NCBI GenBank assembly: GCA_937925565.1 | Contig: CALALM010000169.1 | Coordinates: forward strand, 1 to 7,969 | Direction of reading: 5' to 3' | DNA length: 7,969 nt | Origin: an uncultured Centipeda sp. | GTDB lineage: Bacteria > Bacillota > Negativicutes > Selenomonadales > Selenomonadaceae | Shown: positions 1-5,617 of the stretch, in pieces | How positions within the stretch are numbered: the stretch's first letter is position 1 | Layout: each line of letters opens with the position of its first letter | The notes under the pieces: generated by a model | What the model was told of the DNA's origin: nothing | Seen by the model: only the letters and a program-made list of their open reading frames with translations | The model's database searches: none | Program-made: the position numbers and the translations under genes

Positions 1-553
1 CCATCGCGATGGTGAAGTACCAGCGGTTGTTCGTCGTACTCGCGTCCTCCATGAGGTTCTCGATCTCCATCGTACCGAATGCACGCGCCGTCTCAAAGCC
101 GAACGTCGGAACGCCCTCGGGCAGCGGGAGGTCGTTGTCGATGGTCTTGGGAACATGGACGACATTGATCGTGCGTCCCATCTTGCGCGCATACTCGGAG
201 ACCGCCATCGAACTGAACGCCGTATCGTCACCGCCGATGGTGACAACATGGGTCACGCCGAGTTCCGTGAGCGTCTCCACAACGGTGCGGAGGTCGGATT
301 CCTTTTTTGTCGGGTTGAAGCGTGACATCTTGAGGATGCAGCCGCCGGTCAGATGAATGCGGCTGATGTTCGCAGGCTCAAGACGCACGTAGTTCTTCTC
401 GCCGCGCGCCAGCCGCGAAAAGCCGTCATAGATGCCGAGCACGTCCCAGCCGTGGCGCGTCGCCTCGCTGGTAACGGCAGAAATAACGCTGTTGATGCCA
501 GGGGCCGGGCCTCCTCCGCAGATAATCGCAATCACATTTTTGATACCAATCAT
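1..553 (-). CDS. pfp: 6-phosphofructokinase, probably PPi-dependent (partial, N-terminal 184 codons)
   Basis: This cytoplasmic enzyme phosphorylates fructose-6-phosphate to fructose-1,6-bisphosphate, the committing step of glycolysis. The reading frame begins at the ATG at 553, preceded 8 nt upstream by AGAGGAGG, and is still open at the left edge. Visible family motifs are the N-terminal GGGPAPGIN phosphate-binding loop (residues 13-21), GGDDT (107-111) and PKTIDNDL (135-142), whose D139 corresponds to the catalytic base (D127 of E. coli PfkA). ATP-dependent enzymes usually have Gly at the positions of D110 and K136. Asp and Lys there are the known signature of pyrophosphate-dependent enzymes, which catalyse a reversible reaction. 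The gene lies 87 bp after the helicase on the same strand and may be co-transcribed; I saw no convincing promoter in the gap. The C-terminal half is outside the window. The family is very secure; the phosphoryl donor is inferred from two residues. Confidence 0.93.
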   Translation of the reverse strand, partial: MIGIKNVIAIICGGGPAPGINSVISAVTSEATRHGWDVLGIYDGFSRLARGEKNYVRLEPANISRIHLTGGCILKMSRFNPTKKESDLRTVVETLTELGVTHVVTIGGDDTAFSSMAVSEYARKMGRTINVVHVPKTIDNDLPLPEGVPTFGFETARAFGTMEIENLMEDASTTNNRWYFTIAM

Positions 554-640
554 GAAATCCGCCTCCTCTTTGGAATTTTCTGTACACTGTAATAGATTCG
601 ACGAAGTAGATTGTTTTCCTTCTGTATAGAAACTTTTGAT

Positions 641-1918
641 TCAGCGGCGTTTTCGACTGCGCCGCCCGATGTTCGTGACGGTCTTGCCGGGCTTCTTGCT
701 GCGCGGTTTCGCCTTTGCTCCCTTGGGAGTATTCCCCCGCCGCCCGCCCCGCATGGGGCGTTCCTGTGCAGACCCGCCCTCCGCGGTTTTCACTGCCATG
801 CGCGGCTTTTTCTTCACGCCTGTACGGCGCAGACGCTCCTTGAGCGCGGATTCCATCTTGCGCAGCTTCTCGTGCTGATGCGCCGCGACAAGCGTGATCG
901 CCTTTCCCTGCGAGCCTGCGCGTCCCGTGCGGCCGATGCGGTGAATGTAGTCGGTGACGGTCGGCGGCAGATCGTAGTTGTAGACGTGAGTCACGCCCTC
1001 GATGTCAAGCCCGCGTGCGGCGATGTCCGTGGCGCACAGAATTTGTAGTTTCGCCTCACGGAACTGCCGCAGGACAAAGGCGCGCTGTGTCTGCGTAAGA
1101 TCGCCGCTGAGTGCGTCCACGAGGTAGCCGCGCCGCGCCAGCTCCATCATGAGCGCACGCGTGCGCTCCTTCGTTGCGCAGAACACCATCGCGAGATAGG
1201 GCGCTTCCTCGTTGATGGATGCACAGAGGCGGTCGAGCTTCGTCCCCTCGCTCACGGAGAGGACAATCTGCTCGATATTTTCGAGCGTCGTCCGTTCCCC
1301 CTCGATGCGGATGTGCGCGGGATTCGTCATAAAGCGCTTCGTCAGGCGCACGATGCGCTCCGGCATGGTCGCGGAAAAGAGGGCAAGCTGATAGTCCTGT
1401 GCCGTCTTGGTGAGCAGCGTTTCCACATCCTCGATGAAGCCCATCTTGAGCATTTCGTCCGCCTCATCGAGGACGATCTTGTTGACGCTGCCGAGCGCGA
1501 GCGTTCCGCGCCGCACATGGTCAAGCAGTCGTCCGGGTGTGCCGATGATGAGCTGCGGCCGGCGCCGCAGTTTCTCCTTCTGTCGCTCGATGTCCGCACC
1601 ACCGTAGATGACGATCGTTCCGATACCGAGCTCCGCGCCCAAGGGCTCCGCCACACGCGCGATCTGGATGGCAAGCTCGCGCGTGGGCGCAATGACGAGC
1701 GCCTGTGCTGCCGCTCCCTGCGGCTTGATCTTCGCAAGCAGAGGCAGGAGGAAGGCAATGGTCTTGCCCGTGCCCGTCTGTGCCTGTGCGATGACATCGC
1801 GTCCTGCACGCATGGGCGGGATCGCCTGCTCCTGCACGGGGGTAGGCTCAATGATGCCCTGCTTCTTCAGCAGTGTGACGAGTGTCTCCGAGACGCCGAG
1901 CTGGTCAAAATGCGTCAT
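641..1918 (-). CDS. DEAD-box ATP-dependent RNA helicase
   Basis: This is an ATP-dependent RNA-unwinding protein, likely acting in ribosome assembly, mRNA turnover or cold adaptation in the cytoplasm. The 425-residue product shows every family motif in order: F4 and Q29 of the Q motif, AQAQTGTGKT (44-53, motif I), PTRELA (78-83), TPGR (127-130), DEAD (151-154), SAT (182-184), ATDIAARGLD (296-305, motif V) and HRIGRTGR (326-333, motif VI). After about residue 365 comes a basic Arg/Lys/Gly-rich tail of some 60 residues, probably disordered and RNA-binding, with no RRM visible. The start is the ATG at 1918, which overlaps the map stop codon as ATGA and has GAGGTG about 8 nt upstream. An in-frame ATG 30 codons earlier lies inside map and adds a sequence unlike the family. 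The gene is probably translationally coupled to map. The family is certain; the subtype (CshA/RhlE-like) cannot be fixed by eye. Confidence 0.97.
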   Translation of the reverse strand: MTHFDQLGVSETLVTLLKKQGIIEPTPVQEQAIPPMRAGRDVIAQAQTGTGKTIAFLLPLLAKIKPQGAAAQALVIAPTRELAIQIARVAEPLGAELGIGTIVIYGGADIERQKEKLRRRPQLIIGTPGRLLDHVRRGTLALGSVNKIVLDEADEMLKMGFIEDVETLLTKTAQDYQLALFSATMPERIVRLTKRFMTNPAHIRIEGERTTLENIEQIVLSVSEGTKLDRLCASINEEAPYLAMVFCATKERTRALMMELARRGYLVDALSGDLTQTQRAFVLRQFREAKLQILCATDIAARGLDIEGVTHVYNYDLPPTVTDYIHRIGRTGRAGSQGKAITLVAAHQHEKLRKMESALKERLRRTGVKKKPRMAVKTAEGGSAQERPMRGGRRGNTPKGAKAKPRSKKPGKTVTNIGRRSRKRR

Positions 1919-2787
1919 GATGAAAGCACCTCTGCCCCCGTCTCCGTGATGAGAATGGTCTTCTCCCACTGCGCCGAGAGCGTGTGATCCTTCGTCCGCA
2001 CCGTCCACCCGTCGTCTGCATCCACCGTCACATCATATTTGCCCGCGTTGATCATCGGCTCGACCGTGAAGACCATGCCCGGTACCATGAGCATGCCCGT
2101 GCCCGCCTCGCCCTCATGCGCAACGAACGGCTCCATGTGGAAGTCCTTGCCGACACCATGCCCGCCGAGTGCCGTGACGACAGAGTAGCCGTTCGCGTGC
2201 GCCCAGTCACCGCAGGCGGCGCTCACATCGCCGAGGAAATGCCACGGCTGCGCCGCCGCGATGCCGCGCTCCATACACTCCTTCGTCACCTGTACGAGCC
2301 GTTCTGCCGCTGCGGGCACCTTGCCCACGAGGTACATGCGCGAGGCATCCGCATAGTAACCACCGAGAATGACCGTGGAGTCGACGTTCAGGATGTCGCC
2401 CTCCTTGAGCACATCCTTCTTCGACGGAATGCCATGGCAGACCACATTGTTGATCGAGGTGCAGATGCTCTTCGGGAACCCCTCGAAGCCGAGGCATGCG
2501 GGAATCCCGCCGCGCTCCACGATGTAGTCATGTGCCGCGCGATCGAGCGTCTCCGTATCGACGCCGGGACGCACCATCGTCTCCATCAGGTCGAGCACGC
2601 CGTCGTTAATGACTGCCGCCTTGCGGATCCCCTCAATGTCCGCCGCATTATTGATAATCTTGCGCGGTGGGCGTACCTGTCCCTTGAGCACATCGTAGCG
2701 GATGGACGCAACATGTTCATCAAAATCGGCATGGCATTTCTTGTATTTCTTTCCGCTGCCACACCAGCACAAATCGTTTCGATTCAT
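1915..2787 (-). CDS. map: Methionine aminopeptidase, type I, with N-terminal SEC-C zinc motif
   Basis: This enzyme removes the initiator methionine from nascent proteins at the ribosome. The 290-residue protein opens with a SEC-C type zinc motif (C7, C9, C18, H19), followed by the pita-bread peptidase fold. The five expected metal ligands are all present: D136, D147, H210, E243 and E275. The conserved active-site histidines H118 (in VVCHG) and H217 are also there. SEC-C-bearing MetAPs are a known variant in Firmicutes and some other bacteria; the motif may help ribosome or metal binding. The ATG at 2787 is preceded by a purine-rich AAAGGG/AAAGGA stretch and a near-consensus promoter, giving a leader of roughly 30 nt. 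Its TGA overlaps the helicase start by four bases. This is the first gene of the leftward unit. Nothing appears broken. Confidence 0.97.
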   Translation of the reverse strand: MNRNDLCWCGSGKKYKKCHADFDEHVASIRYDVLKGQVRPPRKIINNAADIEGIRKAAVINDGVLDLMETMVRPGVDTETLDRAAHDYIVERGGIPACLGFEGFPKSICTSINNVVCHGIPSKKDVLKEGDILNVDSTVILGGYYADASRMYLVGKVPAAAERLVQVTKECMERGIAAAQPWHFLGDVSAACGDWAHANGYSVVTALGGHGVGKDFHMEPFVAHEGEAGTGMLMVPGMVFTVEPMINAGKYDVTVDADDGWTVRTKDHTLSAQWEKTILITETGAEVLSS

Positions 2788-2822
2788 TCCTTTACCCTTT
2801 CAAATAGATACTGTACTCCTGC

Positions 2823-2851
2823 ATTATAGCCCCAAAACACATTTTTATCAA
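2823..2851 (-). promoter_or_regulatory. Sigma-A promoter for map-helicase(-phosphofructokinase)
   Basis: On the minus strand, TTGATA (2851-2846) is followed after exactly 17 nt by TATAAT (2828-2823). This is five of six bases at -35 and a perfect -10. The predicted transcription start is near 2816, giving a leader of about 30 nt before the map ATG at 2787. It points away from the deacetylase promoter. Confidence 0.85.
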
Positions 2852-2884
2852 AGATTTTCATTGTGTGCAGGGAAAACGGAGTAC

Positions 2885-2913
2885 TTGACATGAAGCGCAC
2901 GATAGGCTACACT
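2885..2913 (+). promoter_or_regulatory. Sigma-A promoter for the polysaccharide deacetylase
   Basis: TTGACA (2885-2890) and TACACT (2908-2913) are separated by 17 nt: a perfect -35 and a -10 matching TATAAT at four of six positions. Transcription should start near 2920. That places the upstream in-frame ATGs (2863 and 2890) at or before the start site and supports translation from the GTG at 2950. Confidence 0.75.
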
Positions 2914-2949
2914 TGTCGCGATATTGATTCTAATAAAGAGGTAATTCAC

Positions 2950-3795
2950 GTGAAATTCTTGTGCAAGCGGCTCCTGTTCGCCTTGCTCATCGTGGTCGGG
3001 TCGCTTGTTATCATCGGATGCGCTCTCATGCACTCTGCAACCGGTGTTCCTGTTCTCAACTATCATCAGGTCGAGGAGAAGGACGGCAACCCTCTCACGC
3101 TCTGGCCCGATCAGTTCGAGGCGCAGATGGACTATCTCGCCGCCGAGGGGTATACGACCATCACAATCGATGAGATGATGGATGCGCTCGAAAACGGCAC
3201 TCCGCTGCCGGAGAAGCCCGTCATCATCACATTTGACGACGGCTATGCGGACAACTACGAGTACGCCTACCCCGTCCTGAAAAAGTACGGATTCAAGGCG
3301 ACTATCTTTCTCATTTACGATTTCACAAACACCTATCCGGGCTATCTGACATGGGATCAGATTGAGGAAATGAAGGACTCCGGGCTCATTCGCTTTGAGA
3401 GTCACACGATGACGCATGCGAATCTCGCAGAGCTCACATCAACGGACGAGCTGCGCCACGAAATCGCAGACTCCCACGACCTGCTCTCGGAAAAAATCGG
3501 CTATGACATGCACTACATCGCCTACCCCGGCGGGCGTGCCAACGGGGAGATCGAGGAGATCACGCAGGCTTCCGGATACCGCGGCGCCTTCACTGTGCAT
3601 TACGGGCTCTCGACCCCCGAAGAGGGACGCTATCAGATGGATCGTATCCCCATATTCGGTGCGAACCAGCATACATTGACGCGTTTTAAACTCCGCCTCG
3701 CATTTGCACCGATCATCAAGCCGCTTGAGGATATGCGTCTCGAACTGCGTGCCTGCGGCCTCACGTGGCTTGCGAATTGTATGTTGATTCCCTGA
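2950..3795 (+). CDS. Polysaccharide deacetylase (NodB/CE4 family), predicted lipoprotein or membrane-anchored
   Basis: This is probably an extracytoplasmic metal-dependent N- or O-deacetylase acting on a cell-envelope polysaccharide or peptidoglycan. From the GTG at 2950 (AGAGG 8 nt upstream, after a promoter at 2885-2913) the protein has 281 residues. The N terminus has a basic region (K2, K6, R7), a hydrophobic stretch (8-23) and a lipobox-like IIGC ending at C24, which suggests lipidation. The NodB motifs follow: TFDDGY (94-99; D96 as likely base, D97 as metal ligand), SHTMTH (151-156; metal ligands H152 and H156) and YPGGR (192-196). The NYHQV segment (37-41) before the catalytic domain resembles the LxYHxV start of PgaB/IcaB-like deacetylases. 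The C-terminal catalytic motifs 4 and 5 are not clear by eye. It is a single gene between a divergent promoter and the next gene's promoter. The substrate is unknown. Confidence 0.92.
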   Translation: MKFLCKRLLFALLIVVGSLVIIGCALMHSATGVPVLNYHQVEEKDGNPLTLWPDQFEAQMDYLAAEGYTTITIDEMMDALENGTPLPEKPVIITFDDGYADNYEYAYPVLKKYGFKATIFLIYDFTNTYPGYLTWDQIEEMKDSGLIRFESHTMTHANLAELTSTDELRHEIADSHDLLSEKIGYDMHYIAYPGGRANGEIEEITQASGYRGAFTVHYGLSTPEEGRYQMDRIPIFGANQHTLTRFKLRLAFAPIIKPLEDMRLELRACGLTWLANCMLIP

Positions 3796-3835
3796 TGGTA
3801 CAGTTGCGTTTTTTGTGAAAAATCTGTAAAAGAAC

Positions 3836-3864
3836 AGGACAGCATTGAAAAAATATGTTATAAT
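3836..3864 (+). promoter_or_regulatory. Extended -10 promoter for the 66-residue gene
   Basis: TATAAT (3859-3864) is preceded by TG one base upstream (3856-3857), forming an extended -10. AGGACA (3836-3841), 17 nt upstream, matches the -35 consensus at four of six positions. The predicted start is near 3871, leaving about 30 nt of leader. The promoter implies that the small gene is transcribed independently of the deacetylase. Confidence 0.75.
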
Positions 3865-3900
3865 GCTTCTATTGGTTATTGTGTTTAAGGAGGGCTTTTC

Positions 3901-4101
3901 ATGGATTTCGAAGCACTGGTCAAGGCAAAGTTTGATGAAGCATACGCGGCAACGGAGCACCCGAAGAAATTCTTCCTCACGGAGAACGGACGCGGCGTCG
4001 TCGACGGCGGTGAGATGTATAACGCGCTGCTCAAGGACGTGCTCGACGTTGTGCAGAGAGCCGTTGCCGGCATTCTGAAGGACAGCCATCATACACATTG
4101 A
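3901..4101 (+). CDS. Hypothetical small protein, 66 aa
   Basis: I do not recognise this protein. The 66-residue product is charged and has no cysteine, no signal peptide and no membrane segment. It appears to form an N-terminal helix (about 2-18), a turn region rich in Gly and charged residues (about 19-38; ENGRGVVDGGEMY) and a second amphipathic helix (about 39-61; LLKDVLDVVQRAVAGIL), ending in a His-rich tail HHTH. The case for a real gene is the expression context: a TATAAT extended -10 promoter at a proper distance, AAGGAGG about 8 nt before the ATG, codon use with many G/C third positions like the neighbours, and a perfect hairpin terminator 19 bp after the stop codon. It is a one-gene unit, convergent with scrB. 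The sequence gives no basis for naming a function; a small helical cytoplasmic protein is the most that can be said. Confidence 0.85.
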   Translation: MDFEALVKAKFDEAYAATEHPKKFFLTENGRGVVDGGEMYNALLKDVLDVVQRAVAGILKDSHHTH

Positions 4102-4119
4102 CAATCGGATATCGGGCAG

Positions 4120-4150
4120 ACCGCTGCACAGAAACTGTGCAGCGGTTTTT
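4120..4150 (+). terminator. Rho-independent terminator after the 66-residue gene
   Basis: ACCGCTGCACAG (4120-4131) pairs perfectly with CTGTGCAGCGGT (4135-4146) around an AAA loop, giving a 12-bp stem. It is followed by a run of T (4147-4150) and further T-rich sequence to 4160. Orientation and T-tract fit the plus-strand small gene. The same hairpin sits 11 bp beyond the scrB stop on the other strand, but there no T-tract follows, so terminating that operon is less certain. Confidence 0.93.
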
Positions 4151-4157
4151 CTGTTTG

Positions 4158-5612
4158 TTATACGCTCTCGTAGTGAAATGGCTCAAGCTCCCAGAGCACA
4201 CCCGAGAGGAGCCGCATGTCAACATCGGAGAAAACGCGCAGCATGGGGCGGATGTTCTTCTCCGGGAAGATGGCAATCGTCGCCGTCTCCTCCCCGTGCT
4301 GGAAGAACGCCTCCACCGCACCGTGATCGACGTACATCCGCAGAGAGAGCGTCTCCTCTGCATAGAGTTTGAATACGCGCTTGCCGCGCCCGCCGAGCTT
4401 CATGCCCGTACGGTCGATGGTCATAACCTGCTCCAGACGATTGTAGCGAAACACGAGCTTTTCGAGGCCGAAGACCAGTTCCACAGAGACGCTGTATGCC
4501 TCCCCCATTGTCAGATCGAGGATGAACTCTGTGAGGTCGTAGAGTGTGGCGGAGAACTCGCTCTCCCCCTCCGCCTCGAGCGCACGCTCTGTCTCGCGGT
4601 GGCGCAGTGCCTTCAGTTCGCGTACAGGCTCGGAGAAGATATGCCCCTGCCTGAGTGTCAGCACGCGCGGCAGCGTCAGGCTGTGCATCCACCCCTCCTC
4701 GCGCGTCGGGTACTCGTCCTCGCGGTCGGGCATCCCCATCCAGCCGATGAGGATGTGCCGTCCCTCGTGCGTCAGGATCTGCGGCGCATAGAAGTCAAAG
4801 CCATGATCGAGCTCCTTGAACCGTCCGTGCATGAGCATCTCCATTGCATCCATCGAGGCGTGCCCCGCGATGTAACCCGCCTGATAGACATTCTGACGGT
4901 CGTAGGCACGCGCCTCCACGCCCTGCGGACAGAAGACGAGCACATCGCAGTCGCCGAACGAGAGGAGATTGGGACACTCCCACATATAGCCGAAGTCCTT
5001 CAGCTGCGTGCGGAGTTCTCCGAGACACTCCCAACGGATGGGTGCCTCGCGGTAGACGAGCACGCAGCCGCGCTCGTCTGCCGTCTGCGCACCGATGACG
5101 AGGTGACGCACGCCGCGCCAGTCAAAGAGATAGGGGTCGCGGAAATGCGCTGTAAATCCCGCAGGCGGACCATCTATGATGATCTCTTCCTTCTTGACCG
5201 CCCCCGTCGCCTTGGTAAACGTGCCGAACCGCTGCACAGAACTCCGATTGCCCTGCGCATCCTTTGCATTGCAGGTGTAGAGAACGCGCAGATGCCCGTC
5301 CTCCTCCGTGCCGCAGCCCGAGTAGCAGCCGTCCTTATCGTGCTCGTCCGTCGGCCAGAGCGCAAGCTGCGGAACCGCATACGTGCAGAAGTCACGCGTT
5401 TTTGTATGCGCCCACGACTTGTTTTTATGTGCGCAGCTGAACGGATTCCACTGGCAGAAGATATGGTATGCGCCGTTATGGTAGGTCATCCCGTTCGGAT
5501 CGTTGATGAGGCCGAACGGCATTTCGAGATGAAAGCGGTTGTGCCAGCGGTGCGTAAAGGGGAATCCCTCCGCAAGCCGCGCATCGATTGCCCGCTTGTC
5601 AAAATTCTCCAC
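4158..5612 (-). CDS. scrB: Sucrose-6-phosphate hydrolase (GH32)
   Basis: This cytoplasmic enzyme splits sucrose-6-phosphate into glucose-6-phosphate and fructose after PTS import. From the GTG at 5612 the product has 484 residues, a normal length for ScrB/SacA. The beta-propeller carries the three GH32 catalytic signatures: LINDPNG with nucleophile D38, FRDP with R158-D159, and WECP with acid/base E212. A C-terminal beta-sandwich follows from about residue 340. Two GTG codons compete. The one at 5621 overlaps the PTS stop (GTGA), but the AGAGGAG ribosome binding site abuts it with no spacing. The one at 5612 sits the usual 8 nt after that site and is preferred. The gene directly follows the PTS permease, so the two are co-transcribed and probably coupled. 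Other GH32 substrates (fructans) are possible, but the PTS partner favours a phosphorylated disaccharide. Confidence 0.95.
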   Translation of the reverse strand: MENFDKRAIDARLAEGFPFTHRWHNRFHLEMPFGLINDPNGMTYHNGAYHIFCQWNPFSCAHKNKSWAHTKTRDFCTYAVPQLALWPTDEHDKDGCYSGCGTEEDGHLRVLYTCNAKDAQGNRSSVQRFGTFTKATGAVKKEEIIIDGPPAGFTAHFRDPYLFDWRGVRHLVIGAQTADERGCVLVYREAPIRWECLGELRTQLKDFGYMWECPNLLSFGDCDVLVFCPQGVEARAYDRQNVYQAGYIAGHASMDAMEMLMHGRFKELDHGFDFYAPQILTHEGRHILIGWMGMPDREDEYPTREEGWMHSLTLPRVLTLRQGHIFSEPVRELKALRHRETERALEAEGESEFSATLYDLTEFILDLTMGEAYSVSVELVFGLEKLVFRYNRLEQVMTIDRTGMKLGGRGKRVFKLYAEETLSLRMYVDHGAVEAFFQHGEETATIAIFPEKNIRPMLRVFSDVDMRLLSGVLWELEPFHYESV

Positions 5613-5617
5613 AGTGC

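Noticed and set aside
597..605. Short palindrome TTCGACGAA upstream of phosphofructokinase
   Set aside because: Nine bases with no extension and no match to a known operator; expected by chance.
554..640. Possible separate promoter for the phosphofructokinase gene
   Set aside because: Candidate -10 sequences such as TATTAC and TATACA lack an acceptable -35 box at 16-18 nt. Co-transcription with the helicase is as likely.
644..665. 6-bp inverted repeat GCGGCG...CGCCGC at the 3' end of the helicase gene
   Set aside because: It lies inside the coding region, has a 10-nt loop and no T-tract on the transcribed strand. It is not supported as a terminator.
1919..2008. 30-codon N-terminal extension of the helicase
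   Set aside because: It lies within map coding sequence and reads as Gly/His/Asp-rich sequence unlike the family. The ATG at 1918 has a ribosome binding site and the normal Q-motif distance.
1984..2829. 281-codon open frame antisense to map
   Set aside because: It overlaps a gene with all catalytic residues intact; its own sequence is Arg/His-rich with no family resemblance.
2863..2949. 29-codon N-terminal extension of the deacetylase (ATG 2863 or ATG 2890)
   Set aside because: It covers the predicted promoter, has no ribosome binding site, and would bury the lipoprotein signal. GTG 2950 has AGAGG at the right distance.
3796..3835. T-run and A-run after the deacetylase stop as a terminator
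   Set aside because: TTTTTTGTGAAAAA could pair only as a weak A-T stem with no G/C core, so it is not convincing.
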